Shown here piece after piece: positions 17,951 through 29,726 of a stretch of DNA of 64,000 nt (positions within the stretch are counted from its first letter, which is position 1; each line of letters opens with the position of its first letter). The DNA lies in the NCBI GenBank assembly GCA_019634925.1, contig JAHCAL010000003.1, forward strand, positions 434,001-498,000. The letters are read 5' to 3'. Both the position numbers and the translations under genes were made by a program. This DNA is from Pseudomonadales bacterium (GTDB lineage: Bacteria > Pseudomonadota > Gammaproteobacteria > Pseudomonadales > Azotimanducaceae). The notes beneath the pieces are model-generated. The model was not told the origin of the DNA, did no database searches, and was given only the letters and a program-made list of their open reading frames with translations.

Positions 17951-19257
17951 GTGTCCGCGTCCGCGGCTGCAACCGACGCTGCCGGCACCCGGGTCGGACC
18001 GAAATGCGGCAATGGGCGGTAGCGGTAGTCGCCCGGATGCGCGGCGGCGTGGGCCATGAACGCCGCGTTCAGCGCGCGGTGCCAGTCCGGGATCGGCGGG
18101 CTGCCGCACTGCCGCGATAGTTCGTCCAGGTAGTCGTAACAGTCGATCGAACGCTGATGGAAATGACGCCGACGCACGCCGGAAGCAGCAAGCGTGTCGA
18201 CGCGGCGTGCGATTTCCGCGAGCCGGTCGGCTTCCGCCGGGAGGGCGAAGTGGCCGGCCAGCAGTCGTGCGAACCAGGTTGCCTGCTGTTCGAACAGGGG
18301 GAACGGAACTACCCGGAAGGGGATGCCGATGAAGCCGAGCGTGGAGTGCCGGGCGTGCAGGATCTCGCGGTAGAGCGGCGCGACGTGATTGTCCACGACT
18401 TCTACGATCCGCTCATCGAGAAACGGATAGTGATAGCGGTAGCCGGTGCAATAGATCAGGTCGTCCACCGGGCCGATGGACGCGCCGTCGGTGAGGACGA
18501 GTCTGCCGTCCGGTTCGAGCGATGCGATCCCCGGCACCCGTTCGAGCACGCCGCTGGTGCGTCGGTTCGGGGGCAGTGCGGCAAAGGCGTCGCCGCAGCA
18601 CCATACGGTGTCCGCGACGCCGGCGATTTCGCGTGAAAGGTCCATGGCCGATGCGGATGCGCCGAACAGCGCCACCCGCCGGCCGGCGAACGGAGCCGGC
18701 TCCCGGTAGTTGTGGCTGTGCAGGCAGCGCCCGGGAAAACCGGCCGCACCGGGCGTGGCGGGGATGCGCGGTTCCGAATAGTGGCCGTTGCAGATCGCGA
18801 TCGCGTCGAACTGGTCTTCTACCTGCGCGTGGTCGGTCGCGGTCAGGACCCGCCAGCTGGCGCCGACCGGTTCGATGCGGATCACGCGCGTGCCGAAGCG
18901 GATCAGCCGCGACAGGCGGTGGTGCCGGGCGAAGGCTTCGAGGTAGGCGAGCACGCAGGCATGCCCGGGAAATCGTGGCCACTCGTCCGGCGCGTCGGCC
19001 GGTGAGTCGAACGGGAAATCGACGAAGGCCATGAGATCGCGCGGCAGGTTGGTGCGCAGCGAGGCATAGAGTGAACTGTGGATGCGCTGGCCGTGCTGGC
19101 CGAGCGGATCCGCTTCGGTGTCGGGCGAGTAGACCCACACGCCGCCGATGCGCCGGCTCTGCTCGAACACGGTTGGCCGATGCCCGGCGCGCACCATCTC
19201 CCGGGCGGTGACGAGGCCCGCAGCGCCTGCTCCGATGATTGCAACGCGTCGGGTCAT
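17932..19257 (-). CDS. Flavin-containing monooxygenase (FMO class)
   Basis: A 441-residue protein with an FAD Rossmann motif IIGAGAAG at the N terminus, the FMO fingerprint FPGRCLHSHNY (FxGxxxHSxxY) and a second nucleotide motif LFGASASAMD. FMOs oxygenate N or S atoms, or carbonyls, with NADPH and O2. It is transcribed in the same direction as pccB-pccA, separated from them only by palindrome 3, and has no recognisable ribosome site. The substrate is unknown. Confidence 0.85.
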   Translation of the reverse strand: MTRRVAIIGAGAAGLVTAREMVRAGHRPTVFEQSRRIGGVWVYSPDTEADPLGQHGQRIHSSLYASLRTNLPRDLMAFVDFPFDSPADAPDEWPRFPGHACVLAYLEAFARHHRLSRLIRFGTRVIRIEPVGASWRVLTATDHAQVEDQFDAIAICNGHYSEPRIPATPGAAGFPGRCLHSHNYREPAPFAGRRVALFGASASAMDLSREIAGVADTVWCCGDAFAALPPNRRTSGVLERVPGIASLEPDGRLVLTDGASIGPVDDLIYCTGYRYHYPFLDERIVEVVDNHVAPLYREILHARHSTLGFIGIPFRVVPFPLFEQQATWFARLLAGHFALPAEADRLAEIARRVDTLAASGVRRRHFHQRSIDCYDYLDELSRQCGSPPIPDWHRALNAAFMAHAAAHPGDYRYRPLPHFGPTRVPAASVAAADADTQSNAR

Positions 19258-19267
19258 GGGGAGCGGT

Positions 19268-19369
19268 TGGGGTCGGAGTAAGGTTACGGGTGGGGTCAGA
19301 GTAAAAGCCGGGGGGCCTCCGCCCCCCGGCTTTTACTCTGACCCCACCCGTAACCTTACTCCGACCCCA
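19268..19369. repeat. Perfect intercistronic palindrome 3 (49-bp arms, 4-base loop)
   Basis: Arms 19268-19316 and 19321-19369 are exact reverse complements around CTCC. Each arm holds outer TGGGGTCGGAGTAA and inner TGGGGTCAGAGTAAAA motifs, with spacer and apical stem sequences not shared with the other copies. It lies 12 bases after the pccA stop and 10 bases before the FMO start on the minus strand. Confidence 0.95.
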
Positions 19370-19381
19370 CCTGTCGTTCTC

Positions 19382-21355
<1,974 letters not shown>

Positions 21356-21387
21356 GCCGGAATTCCTGACGAGGTCTCAGATTGGCT

Positions 21388-22920
21388 TCAGAGGGGAATG
21401 TTGCCGTGCTTGCGCCACGGGTTTTCCAGTTTCTTGTCACGCAGCATCGCGAACGACCGGCACACACGTTCGCGGGTCTCGCGCGGGAAAATCACGTCGT
21501 CGATGTAGCCCCGGCTCGCCGCGACGAACGGATTGGCGAACTTTTCCTGGTACTCGGCGGTGCGCCTGGCGATGCCTTCGTTGTCGCCGATGTCCTTGCG
21601 GAAGATGATCTCGACCGCGCCCTTGGCCCCCATCACCGCGATCTCGGCCGATGGCCATGCCAGGTTCACGTCGCCGCGCAGGTGCTTCGACGCCATCACG
21701 TCGTAGGCGCCGCCGTAGGCCTTGCGGGTGATGACGGTCACCTTGGGAACCGTGCACTCGGCGTAGGCATAGAGCAGCTTGGCGCCATTCTTGATGATGC
21801 CGCCGTATTCCTGCGCGGTGCCCGGCATGAAGCCGGGGACGTCGACCAGCGTCAGGATCGGAATGTTGAAGGCGTCGCAGAAGCGTACGAAGCGCGCACC
21901 TTTCTTGGACGAGTCGATGTCGAGACAGCCGGCCAGGACCATCGGCTGGTTCGCCACCACCCCGACGGTGGAACCCTGCAGGCGGATGAAGCCGACCACG
22001 ATGTTCTGCGCGAAGTCGGCCTGGATCTCGAAGAAGTTGCCTTCGTCGGCGACCTTGGTGATGACTTCCTTGATGTCATAAGGCTTGCTCGCGTCCGCCG
22101 GCACCAGCGTGTCGAGCGACGTATCCTGCCGGTTGTGCGGATCGTCCGTGGTCCAGACCGGCGGCTTCTCGCGATTGTTGGCGGGCAGGAAGTCGACGAA
22201 CTTACGGGTGAGCAGCAGGGCTTCGACGTCGTTGTGGAACGCGAGGTCCGCGACACCGGACTTGCGGGTGTGGACGCTGGCACCGCCGAGCTGTTCCGGC
22301 GTCACGATCTCGTGGGTCACGGTCTTCACGACGTCGGGACCCGTCACGAACATGTACGAGCTGTCCTCGACCATGAAAATGAAGTCGGTCATGGCCGGCG
22401 AGTACACGGCGCCGCCGGCGCACGGCCCCATGATCACCGAGATTTGCGGCACCACACCGGATGCCAGGACATTGCGCTGGAAGATCTCCGCATAGCCGCC
22501 GAGCGAGGCGACCCCTTCCTGGATCCGCGCGCCGCCCGAGTCGTTGAGCCCGATGACCGGCGCGCCGACCTTCATGGCCTGGTCCATGATCTTGCAGATC
22601 TTCTCGGCGTGCGCTTCGGAGAGTGCGCCGCCGAACACCGTGAAGTCCTGGCTGAATACGAAGACGAGCCGCCCGTTGACCGTGCCGTAGCCGGTCACCA
22701 CGCCGTCGCCGGGGAACTTCTGCTCGTTCATCCCGAAGTCGTTGCAGCGGTGTTCGACGAACTTGTCCCATTCCTCGAAGCTGCCTTCGTCCAGCAGCAG
22801 CTCGATGCGTTCGCGGGCCGTCAGCTTGCCCTTCAGGTGCTGTTGCTGGATCCGATGCACGCCGCCCCCGAGCAGGGCCGCTGCCTCCTTGTCCTTCAAC
22901 GTCGCGATGTTGTTCTGCAT
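21388..22920 (-). CDS. pccB: Propionyl-CoA carboxylase, carboxyltransferase beta subunit
   Basis: A 510-residue carboxyltransferase with the PCCB-type blocks [41 protein letters not shown] and [16 protein letters not shown]. It transfers CO2 from the biotin of PccA to propionyl-CoA, giving (S)-methylmalonyl-CoA. It is first gene of the minus-strand unit pccB-pccA-(palindrome)-FMO. It is divergent from an acyl-CoA synthetase gene. Confidence 0.94.
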   Translation of the reverse strand: MQNNIATLKDKEAAALLGGGVHRIQQQHLKGKLTARERIELLLDEGSFEEWDKFVEHRCNDFGMNEQKFPGDGVVTGYGTVNGRLVFVFSQDFTVFGGALSEAHAEKICKIMDQAMKVGAPVIGLNDSGGARIQEGVASLGGYAEIFQRNVLASGVVPQISVIMGPCAGGAVYSPAMTDFIFMVEDSSYMFVTGPDVVKTVTHEIVTPEQLGGASVHTRKSGVADLAFHNDVEALLLTRKFVDFLPANNREKPPVWTTDDPHNRQDTSLDTLVPADASKPYDIKEVITKVADEGNFFEIQADFAQNIVVGFIRLQGSTVGVVANQPMVLAGCLDIDSSKKGARFVRFCDAFNIPILTLVDVPGFMPGTAQEYGGIIKNGAKLLYAYAECTVPKVTVITRKAYGGAYDVMASKHLRGDVNLAWPSAEIAVMGAKGAVEIIFRKDIGDNEGIARRTAEYQEKFANPFVAASRGYIDDVIFPRETRERVCRSFAMLRDKKLENPWRKHGNIPL

Positions 22921-22961
22921 GTCGACAATCCGCTCGTGTGGTGAATCCGGGAAAGCCGCGC

Positions 22962-22967
22962 ATGATA
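22962..22967 (-). promoter_or_regulatory. Possible -10 box of pccB
   Basis: On the minus strand the hexamer TATCAT, followed by GCGCGG, lies about 41 bases upstream of the pccB ATG. It resembles the TATAAT-CGCGCG arrangement before the mutase gene. No good -35 is visible. Confidence 0.4.
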
Positions 22968-23107
22968 GCGTTTCGGGTTTTTCGGGGCCACACGGCGCCC
23001 GGGGGCGGGGTCGACGGCTGGTCCGAAGTGCACGGCCGGGTTAATCTGCCGCTCCCGCCGCGGGGGAGGGCGGCCGGCGACGGCGGTCCGCAAGGCAGAG
23101 GAGAACC

Positions 23108-24748
23108 ATGAGCGCGCGACCCGAAATCAGCATTGCCGAGGTCCAGGAAGCGATTGCCGCCGCGATCCCGGATCGCGAAGCGATCGTGTTCCGCGATCGG
23201 CGGTTCACCTACCGCGACTGGAACGAACGCACAAGAAGGCTCGCCAACTATCTGATCTCGCTGGGCCTGGGATGCCATACGCCACGCAGCGCGCTGGCGG
23301 GCTGGGAATCCGGCCAGGACCACCTCGCGCTCTACCTGCACAACGGCAACGAATACCTGGAAGGCATGCTGGGCGGGTACAAGGCGCGCGTCGCGCCGTT
23401 CAACGTCAACTACCGCTACGTCGACGAGGAACTGGTCTACCTGCTGAACAACGCGCGCACCCGCGCGATCGTCTATCACGCGGAGTTCGCGCCGCGCGTC
23501 GCGGCGATCCGTGCCGCGGTGCCGACGCTCGAGTTCCTCATCCAGGTCCGGGACGACAGCGCCGAGCCGCTGCTGCCAGGTGCCGTGGAGTACGAGGCGG
23601 CACTCGCCGGCGCCAGCGCCGCGCGGCCGGCGGTCGAGTGGTCGCCGGATGACCTGTACATCCTGTACACCGGCGGCACGACCGGCATGCCGAAGGGCGT
23701 GCTCTGGCGCCAGTCGGACATCCTCTTCGCAGCACTCGGCGGTGGTGCGCATGCGTCGCGCGAATCGCTGGTGGCAGCCGCCCGGGCGGGCAGCATGAAG
23801 ATCCTGCCGGCCGCGCCGTTCATGCACGGCGCCGGTCACTGGATCGCCTTCACGGCGCTGAATGGCGGGCATACCTGCGTCATCCAGAGCGACGTGAAGC
23901 GGCTCGACCCGGCGGATATCTGGGGTGTGTGCGAGCGGGAGCGGGTCAACTTCCTGCAGATCGTCGGTGATGCGTTCGGCCGGCCGCTGCTCGACGAACT
24001 CGACCGGCACCGTTACGACCTGTCGGCGCTGCAGATCCTCCTGTCCGGCGGCGCGCCCCTGAACGCCGCGTTGAAAGCACAGTTCCTCGCGCACATCCCG
24101 CACCTGAACGTCATCGACGGTCTCGGTTCGTCGGAAACCGGTGGCCAGGGCTCGCACATCAGCACGAAGGAGACTGGAGCGTCGACCGGCCGCTTCATGC
24201 CGGGCCCCGACAACGTCATCGTCGACGAAGCGCTGACCCGCGTGCTGGCACCCGGCCACGAGGGGATGGGCTGGTGGGCCAAGCGCGGGCGGGTGCCGCT
24301 CGGCTATCTCGACGATGCCGAGAAGAGCCGCAAGACGTTCATCGAGATCGAGGGTGAACGCTACGCGGTGCCCGGCGACCGGGCCCGGCATCTCGCGGAT
24401 GGCACGGTCGAACTCCACGGGCGTGACTCGGTGACCATCAATTCCGGGGGCGAGAAAATCTTCGCGGAGGAGGTGGAGCACGCGCTGAAGCAGCATCCGG
24501 CGGTCTACGACGCGGTCGTGGCGGGCCGGCCGAGCGAGCGCTGGGGCAGCGAGGTCGTCGGCATCGTGCGGCTGAAGCCGGGCCAGGCGGTCAGCGCGGC
24601 GGAACTGATCGAGTCCATGAGCGAGCATCTCGCGCGCTACAAGCTGCCGAAGGCGATCGTGTTCCGCGACGAAATCGTCCGCTCGCCTTCCGGCAAGGCC
24701 GACTACCGCTGGGCGCGCGAGCAGGCGCTCGGGGCGTCGGCCCCTTGA
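23108..24748 (+). CDS. Acyl-CoA synthetase (AMP-forming)
   Basis: A 546-residue ANL-superfamily ligase. The P-loop-like motif YILYTGGTTGMPKGV (about residues 182-196) and the hinge/C-domain GRDSVTINSGGEKIFAEEVE are intact, and the terminal PSGKADYRW carries the adenylation lysine. It activates a carboxylic acid through acyl-AMP to acyl-CoA. A strong AGAGGAGAA site precedes the ATG. Closest in style to long-chain or steroid-acid FadD-like enzymes; the acid is unknown. The next gene, an MFS transporter, starts 16 bases later and may import its substrate. Confidence 0.92.
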   Translation: MSARPEISIAEVQEAIAAAIPDREAIVFRDRRFTYRDWNERTRRLANYLISLGLGCHTPRSALAGWESGQDHLALYLHNGNEYLEGMLGGYKARVAPFNVNYRYVDEELVYLLNNARTRAIVYHAEFAPRVAAIRAAVPTLEFLIQVRDDSAEPLLPGAVEYEAALAGASAARPAVEWSPDDLYILYTGGTTGMPKGVLWRQSDILFAALGGGAHASRESLVAAARAGSMKILPAAPFMHGAGHWIAFTALNGGHTCVIQSDVKRLDPADIWGVCERERVNFLQIVGDAFGRPLLDELDRHRYDLSALQILLSGGAPLNAALKAQFLAHIPHLNVIDGLGSSETGGQGSHISTKETGASTGRFMPGPDNVIVDEALTRVLAPGHEGMGWWAKRGRVPLGYLDDAEKSRKTFIEIEGERYAVPGDRARHLADGTVELHGRDSVTINSGGEKIFAEEVEHALKQHPAVYDAVVAGRPSERWGSEVVGIVRLKPGQAVSAAELIESMSEHLARYKLPKAIVFRDEIVRSPSGKADYRWAREQALGASAP

Positions 24749-24764
24749 GCGGGGCGCGACGACC

Positions 24765-26072
24765 GTGAACGGCGCCGCCGCACCGGTCGGCAGTATCTGG
24801 GGGTTGCCGGGCTTCCGCGCCTATCTCGGTGCGAGTTCGGTGACCATGCTGTCGTTCAGCATGCAGCAGCTGCTGATCGCGTGGCTCCTGATCGGGGTGC
24901 TGCATACCGAACCGGGCGCGGTCGGCATCGCGCACGCGATCATCGGGATCCCGGGCCTGTTCCTGATGCTCTGGGGCGGCGCGAGCGCGGACCGGGTGGA
25001 TCCGCGCGGACTGCTCATCCGGGTCTATGCGATGTCGGCGGTGCCGCCGCTCCTCTTGATCGCGGTCGACCGGTTCGGGCTGCTCGGCTACTGGACGGTC
25101 ACGCTCTGGGCATTGCTCATGAGTGTCGCGAACGCCTACCAGACGCCCGCGCAGGCCGCGATCCTCAATCGTTCGACCGGCGCGCGCGTACAGGAAGGTG
25201 TCACGGCCGCGACCGCGGTCGGATTCGTCATGCAGGTGGTCGGTCTCGCGCTCGCCGGACAGCTCGAGCGTATCGGCCTTTCGACCGTGCTCTGCATCCA
25301 GTCGGCGGCGATCGCCGTGGGGTGCGTGCTGATCAGCCGGCTGCCGGCGCGTCCCGCGCCACTGATTCCGGAACCGGCGCGTCCCGCGCCGCCTAATGCT
25401 GGACCGGCGCGTCCCGCGCCGTCTAGTGCTGGACCGGCGCGTCCCGCGCCGGCTTGGCGCAGCGTGCTCGACGGTCTCCGCGAGATCCGCCGCCATGCGT
25501 TGGTCATGCACGTGCTGATCGTCAACTTCGTGTCGATGCTGTTCAACGCCGGTACGTTCACGCTGGTCTTCCCGTTCGTCATCACGCGGCTGTACGGCGG
25601 TGATGCCGCGTTCCTGGCGCTGATGCTGGTCGTGTTCTGGTCGGGCGGCGTGCTGGTGAACTTCCTGCTGCTGAAGTTCATGCCGCTGCGCGCGCCCGGC
25701 AAGCTGTTTCTGGTCATGCAGCTGACCCGTGCGCTGATTTTCGCCGTCTACCTGTTCGAACCGGCGCTGCCGCTGCTGGTCCTGATCACGTTCCTGTGGG
25801 GCATGAACATGGGGATCACCACGACCACCTCGCGCGGGATCATCCAGGAGTGCGCCGAACCGGCCTATCGCGGCCGGATCCTCGCCGTTTACAACGTCGG
25901 TGCCCTCGGCGCGCAGCCGATCGGCGCGCTCGCGCTCGGCCTCGTCGTGGCCAAGGCGGGTATACTGAACGCGCTCGTACCGGGGCTCGTGGTCTCGGTC
26001 GCCCTGTTCCTGTACGGAATCTGGGGTACGCCCATCTGGCGCTACGTATCGCCGCAGCATACGCCGGCGTGA
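24765..26072 (+). CDS. MFS transporter with a PARPAP decapeptide-repeat loop
   Basis: A 435-residue 12-helix major facilitator of the MFS_3/enterobactin-exporter-like type (start GTG). The central cytoplasmic loop between helices 6 and 7 carries four PARPAP hexapeptides at ten-residue intervals, encoded by a 30-bp tandem DNA repeat. The gene is 16 bases behind an acyl-CoA synthetase and 79 before another. It probably moves a small organic molecule; direction and substrate cannot be seen. Confidence 0.83.
   Translation: MNGAAAPVGSIWGLPGFRAYLGASSVTMLSFSMQQLLIAWLLIGVLHTEPGAVGIAHAIIGIPGLFLMLWGGASADRVDPRGLLIRVYAMSAVPPLLLIAVDRFGLLGYWTVTLWALLMSVANAYQTPAQAAILNRSTGARVQEGVTAATAVGFVMQVVGLALAGQLERIGLSTVLCIQSAAIAVGCVLISRLPARPAPLIPEPARPAPPNAGPARPAPSSAGPARPAPAWRSVLDGLREIRRHALVMHVLIVNFVSMLFNAGTFTLVFPFVITRLYGGDAAFLALMLVVFWSGGVLVNFLLLKFMPLRAPGKLFLVMQLTRALIFAVYLFEPALPLLVLITFLWGMNMGITTTTSRGIIQECAEPAYRGRILAVYNVGALGAQPIGALALGLVVAKAGILNALVPGLVVSVALFLYGIWGTPIWRYVSPQHTPA
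25344..25450. repeat. In-frame 30-bp-period tandem repeat within the MFS gene
   Basis: The 17-mer CCGGCGCGTCCCGCGCC recurs exactly at 25344, 25374, 25404 and 25434, with 13-bp spacers that diverge. It encodes the PARPAP units. Because the period is a multiple of three, copy-number change would alter loop length without a frameshift. Confidence 0.9.
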
Positions 26073-26151
26073 ATCGCGGACCCGCGCGCTGCCACCGGTG
26101 CGAGGTCCGGGCGCCGCATCGATTGTTCATTGAGGCAGAGGAAACCGATCC

Positions 26152-27744
26152 ATGAGTTCCACGATTCCCGCGACGCTCGACGCCGTGACCACCCTCGGCG
26201 ATCTGGCCCGGTTTCACGGCGCCGGTCGTCCCGACGTCGAGGCGCTCTGGTTCGAAGGGCGCTCGACCAGTTACCGGGACTTCGATCAGCTCACCAACCG
26301 GGTGGCCAACGGCCTGCTCGCCGAAGGCGTCGAGCCGGGCAGCCGGGTCGGTTTCATGGACAAGAACTCGGACCACTTCTACCAGCTGGTGTTCGGCTGC
26401 GCGAAGGCCAACGCCGTCTCGGTCGGCATCAACTGGCGGCTGGCGCCGCCGGAAGTGGCGTACATCCTGAACGACAGCCGGGCGGAGGTGCTGTTCGTCG
26501 GCCCGGACTTCTATCCACTGGTCGAACGCATTCGTGCCGAAGTGCCGACCCTGCGCCGGATCGTTGCGATGGAAGCGGGGCAACCCGAGTGGACGCCGTT
26601 CACCGCGTGGCGCGACGGGCAGCCGGCGCACGACCCGGGTGTCGCGGTCACCACGGACGACGTGGCGATCCAGATGTACACCAGCGGCACCACCGGGCAC
26701 CCGAAAGGGGTGCAGCTCCCGCACCGCTGCTTCTTCGACCTCTGGCGCTACCCGCCGGCACCGGACATGGCATTCAACGAATGGACCGAGTCGGACGTGA
26801 ACCTGGTCGCCATGCCGAGCTTCCACATCGGCGGGGTGGGCTGGGGGATCATGGGTATCCGACCGGGCGCGCGGAACGTGATCGTGCGGGAATTCGAGCC
26901 GGGTTCGACGCTCGAGATGATCCAGCGCTTCCGGATCTCGAAGCTGTTCCTGGTGCCGGCGGCGATCCGCATGGTGCTGCAGCATCCGCAGGCGCGGACC
27001 ACGGATTACGGCTCCGTCAAGTACATCCACTACGGGGCGTCGCCGATTCCGCTCGACCTGCTGCGCGAGGCGCTCGAGGTGTTCCAGTGCGGGTTCGTGC
27101 AGCTTTACGGCATGACCGAGACCACCGGATCGGCCACCTACCTGCCGCCCGAGGACCACGATCCGCGCGGCAACGAGCGCATGCGCTCCGCGGGCAAGCC
27201 GTTCCCGGGCGTCAGGCTCAAGGTGGTCGACGAGGCGGGCAGGCCGCTGCCGGCGCGCCAGGTGGGCGAGATCTGCATCGCGTCGCCGGTCAACATGCTC
27301 GGCTACTGGAACCTGCCCGAAGCGACCGCGACGACGCTGATCGACGGCTACGTGCACACCGGCGATGCCGGCTTCCTCGACGAGGACGGCTACGTCTACG
27401 TGCACGACCGGGTGAAGGACATGATCGTATCCGGTGCCGAGAACATCTATCCGGCCGAGGTCGAGAGCGCGCTGTTCGGCCATCCGGCCGTGGCCGACGT
27501 GGCGGTGTTCGGGGTGCCCGACGAACGCTGGGGCGAGGCGGTCAAGGCCGCGGTCGTGCTGAAACCCGGCGCGCGGGTCAGCGCCGACGAACTGATCGGT
27601 TTCGCGCGCGGCCGGATCGCCGGCTACAAGCTGCCGAAGTCGATCGACTTCATCGCCGAACTGCCGCGCAATCCCTCCGGGAAGATCCTGAAACGCGAAC
27701 TGCGCAAACCGTACTGGGAAGGGATGAGCCGCAATGTCAACTGA
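26152..27744 (+). CDS. Acyl-CoA synthetase (AMP-forming), second copy
   Basis: A 530-residue ANL ligase with MYTSGTTGHPKGVQLPH, the GMTETTG adenine-binding motif, YVHTGDAGFLDEDGYVYVHDR and the C-terminal PSGKILKREL lysine motif. It is not a close duplicate of the ligase at 23108 (different motif variants). It heads a run of genes (SDR, purK, purE, sbtA, sbtB) with small gaps or overlaps. An AGAGGAAA site precedes the ATG. Confidence 0.92.
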   Translation: MSSTIPATLDAVTTLGDLARFHGAGRPDVEALWFEGRSTSYRDFDQLTNRVANGLLAEGVEPGSRVGFMDKNSDHFYQLVFGCAKANAVSVGINWRLAPPEVAYILNDSRAEVLFVGPDFYPLVERIRAEVPTLRRIVAMEAGQPEWTPFTAWRDGQPAHDPGVAVTTDDVAIQMYTSGTTGHPKGVQLPHRCFFDLWRYPPAPDMAFNEWTESDVNLVAMPSFHIGGVGWGIMGIRPGARNVIVREFEPGSTLEMIQRFRISKLFLVPAAIRMVLQHPQARTTDYGSVKYIHYGASPIPLDLLREALEVFQCGFVQLYGMTETTGSATYLPPEDHDPRGNERMRSAGKPFPGVRLKVVDEAGRPLPARQVGEICIASPVNMLGYWNLPEATATTLIDGYVHTGDAGFLDEDGYVYVHDRVKDMIVSGAENIYPAEVESALFGHPAVADVAVFGVPDERWGEAVKAAVVLKPGARVSADELIGFARGRIAGYKLPKSIDFIAELPRNPSGKILKRELRKPYWEGMSRNVN

Positions 27745-27792
27745 GCGGGCGCGCCTGGCCGCCACATCATTCGCTGCGTGGGGAGACCGATC

Positions 27793-28575
27793 ATGCTGAG
27801 CGCGACGGACAAGGTGGTGCTGATCACGGGCGCCGGCACCGGCATGGGCGCCGCCGCGCTCGCGCGCTTCGCGGCGGCCGGCGCGCGGGTGGTGGCGGCC
27901 GGCCGTACCCGCAGTACGCTCGAAGCGGCCGTTGACCGGGTACGTGGGGCCGGCGGCAGCGCCGACCTGGTGGTGGCCGACGTCGGCACGGAAGCCGGTG
28001 CGCGCGCAGCGATCGATCATGCGGTCAGGACCTTCGGCGGGCTGGACGTGCTGGTCAACAATGCGAGTGTGGGCTGGGCCTACGAACAGGTCGTGCCAGG
28101 CAGCATGGCCGCCACCGCGGACGCACCGCCCGAGGCGTGGCGCGACGTCATCCGGATCAATCTCGAATCGGTTCACCTGATGTGTCACTTCGCGATTCCC
28201 GAGTTGCGCCGGCGCGGTGGCGGCGCCATCGTCAACGTGTCATCGGTCGGGGGTACCCGCGGCATGGCGGACGCGCACGCGTACGCCGCGGCCAAGGCGG
28301 GCGTGATCAATCTGACCCGGTCGCTCGCGCGGACCTACGGTCCGGAACAGATCCGCAGCAACTGTTTCGCACCGGGCGTGGTCGACACCGGGATGATCGA
28401 GCCGTACCGCCAGGTATTCGAACAGACGTTCGCCGATCCGGCTGCCGCGGCGGCGCTCAGTCCGCTGGGGCGCATGGGCACCGTCGAGGAAGCGGCCGAT
28501 TGCATGTTCTTCCTCGCCTTCGCGGGTTACTGCAACGGCGCGGTGCTGGTCATGGATGGGGGTTCGTCCGCATGA
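27793..28575 (+). CDS. Short-chain dehydrogenase/reductase
   Basis: A 260-residue classical SDR: cofactor motif TGAGTGMG, NNAS, then active-site Ser (NVSSVGG) and YAAAK (Tyr and Lys), and a C-terminal VMDGGSSA. The ATG at 27793 is preferred to the GTG at 27778 because GGGGAGA lies 6 bases upstream. The stop overlaps purK (ATGA). It probably oxidises a hydroxyacyl-CoA or alcohol with NAD(P). Confidence 0.9.
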   Translation: MLSATDKVVLITGAGTGMGAAALARFAAAGARVVAAGRTRSTLEAAVDRVRGAGGSADLVVADVGTEAGARAAIDHAVRTFGGLDVLVNNASVGWAYEQVVPGSMAATADAPPEAWRDVIRINLESVHLMCHFAIPELRRRGGGAIVNVSSVGGTRGMADAHAYAAAKAGVINLTRSLARTYGPEQIRSNCFAPGVVDTGMIEPYRQVFEQTFADPAAAAALSPLGRMGTVEEAADCMFFLAFAGYCNGAVLVMDGGSSA

Positions 28576-29726
28576 GGTTGCGACTCGGGATCATCGGCGG
28601 CGGCCAGCTCGGGCGCTATCTCTGCGCCGCGGCGCGCGAACTCGGCATCGTCACGGTGGTCATGACCGACGAAGCGGAGCCGCCGGCGGCCGCGACGGCC
28701 GATCGAGTGATCCATGGCGGCCTCGGGGACCTGGCGGCGGCTCGCACGCTGGTCGAGGCGGTCGATGTCGTCACGTTCGAGATCGAGGCGGTCGGGGCCG
28801 ATGTGCTGGACCTGCTCGCGGATGCGGACGCGCGCGGACGCGTGGCCGTGCGGCCGGGCGCCGGCATCCTGGCGACCCTGCGCAACAAGGCCACCCAGAA
28901 ACGCTGGCTGGTCGATGCGGGCCTGCCGACCGCGCCGTTCCGTGCGTTCAACGATGCGAGCGTCCGCCTGACCGCGGCGGACCTCGATGGCTTTGCGATG
29001 CCCGTGGTGCAGAAATCGCAGGTCGGCGGTTACGACGGCCGCGGAGTGCACATCGTGCACGGTCTCGCCGATCTGGACGAGCAACTGCCCGGTCCCTGCC
29101 TGCTCGAGGCGTTCGTGCCGCACGTCGGCGAGTTCGCGATCCTGGTCGCGCGCGGCGTGGACGGCGACATCCGCTGCTACGACCCGGTCGCGCTGCGCTT
29201 CGAGCCGCGTCGCCACGTGCTGGACGAGGTGCGCGTGCCGGCCGGGCTCTCCGAGGCGGAAGTGGCCACCTGCCGTGCGCTCGCCGTCCGGTGCATGGAG
29301 CGGCTGGGCGGCGTCGGCGTCTTCGCCCTCGAGTTGTTCCTGACGCCGCACGGCGAGATCGTGATCAACGAGATCTCGCCGCGCGTGCACAATGCCGGGC
29401 ATCTCACGCTCGAAGCCTGCGCGACGTCGCAGTTCGAGCAGCACGTCCGTGCCGTCGCCGGACTCCCGCTCGGGCCGGTCGCGCTGCAAGCGCCGGCGGT
29501 GATGCGCAACCTGCTCTGGCGCGGGCCGCCGGCGCCGGCCGTGCCGGTACCGGTCCGGTTGGCGGGCAGCACCGCGCACATCTACTGGTACGATAAGTCC
29601 GAAGGCCGGCCGTGGCGCAAGATGGGACACCTGACCGCGTGCGGGCCGACCGTCGAGGTGGCCGGCCGCGAGGCGGAGGCAGGTTGCGCGGCGGTCCTCG
29701 CGTTTACTGACGGAGCATGTGGCTGA
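28572..29726 (+). CDS. purK: N5-carboxyaminoimidazole ribonucleotide synthase
   Basis: A 384-residue ATP-grasp enzyme: [13 protein letters not shown] start, [12 protein letters not shown] in the ATP-binding loop, and [17 protein letters not shown] near the metal site. It carboxylates AIR with ATP and bicarbonate to N5-CAIR in de novo purine synthesis; PurE, encoded next with a 10-base overlap, isomerises the product. PurK consumes HCO3-, and a bicarbonate transporter gene follows purE. Confidence 0.96.
   Translation: MRLRLGIIGGGQLGRYLCAAARELGIVTVVMTDEAEPPAAATADRVIHGGLGDLAAARTLVEAVDVVTFEIEAVGADVLDLLADADARGRVAVRPGAGILATLRNKATQKRWLVDAGLPTAPFRAFNDASVRLTAADLDGFAMPVVQKSQVGGYDGRGVHIVHGLADLDEQLPGPCLLEAFVPHVGEFAILVARGVDGDIRCYDPVALRFEPRRHVLDEVRVPAGLSEAEVATCRALAVRCMERLGGVGVFALELFLTPHGEIVINEISPRVHNAGHLTLEACATSQFEQHVRAVAGLPLGPVALQAPAVMRNLLWRGPPAPAVPVPVRLAGSTAHIYWYDKSEGRPWRKMGHLTACGPTVEVAGREAEAGCAAVLAFTDGACG

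Noticed and set aside
13523..19369. The palindromes as ordinary Rho-independent terminators
   Set aside because: Stems of 43-49 bp with shared motifs far exceed terminator length, no terminal U-tract follows, and they sit between co-directional genes immediately before start codons.
25344..25450. CRISPR-like array
   Set aside because: Four 17-bp repeats with 13-bp spacers are in frame inside a transporter gene and encode a regular peptide repeat. No cas genes are present.
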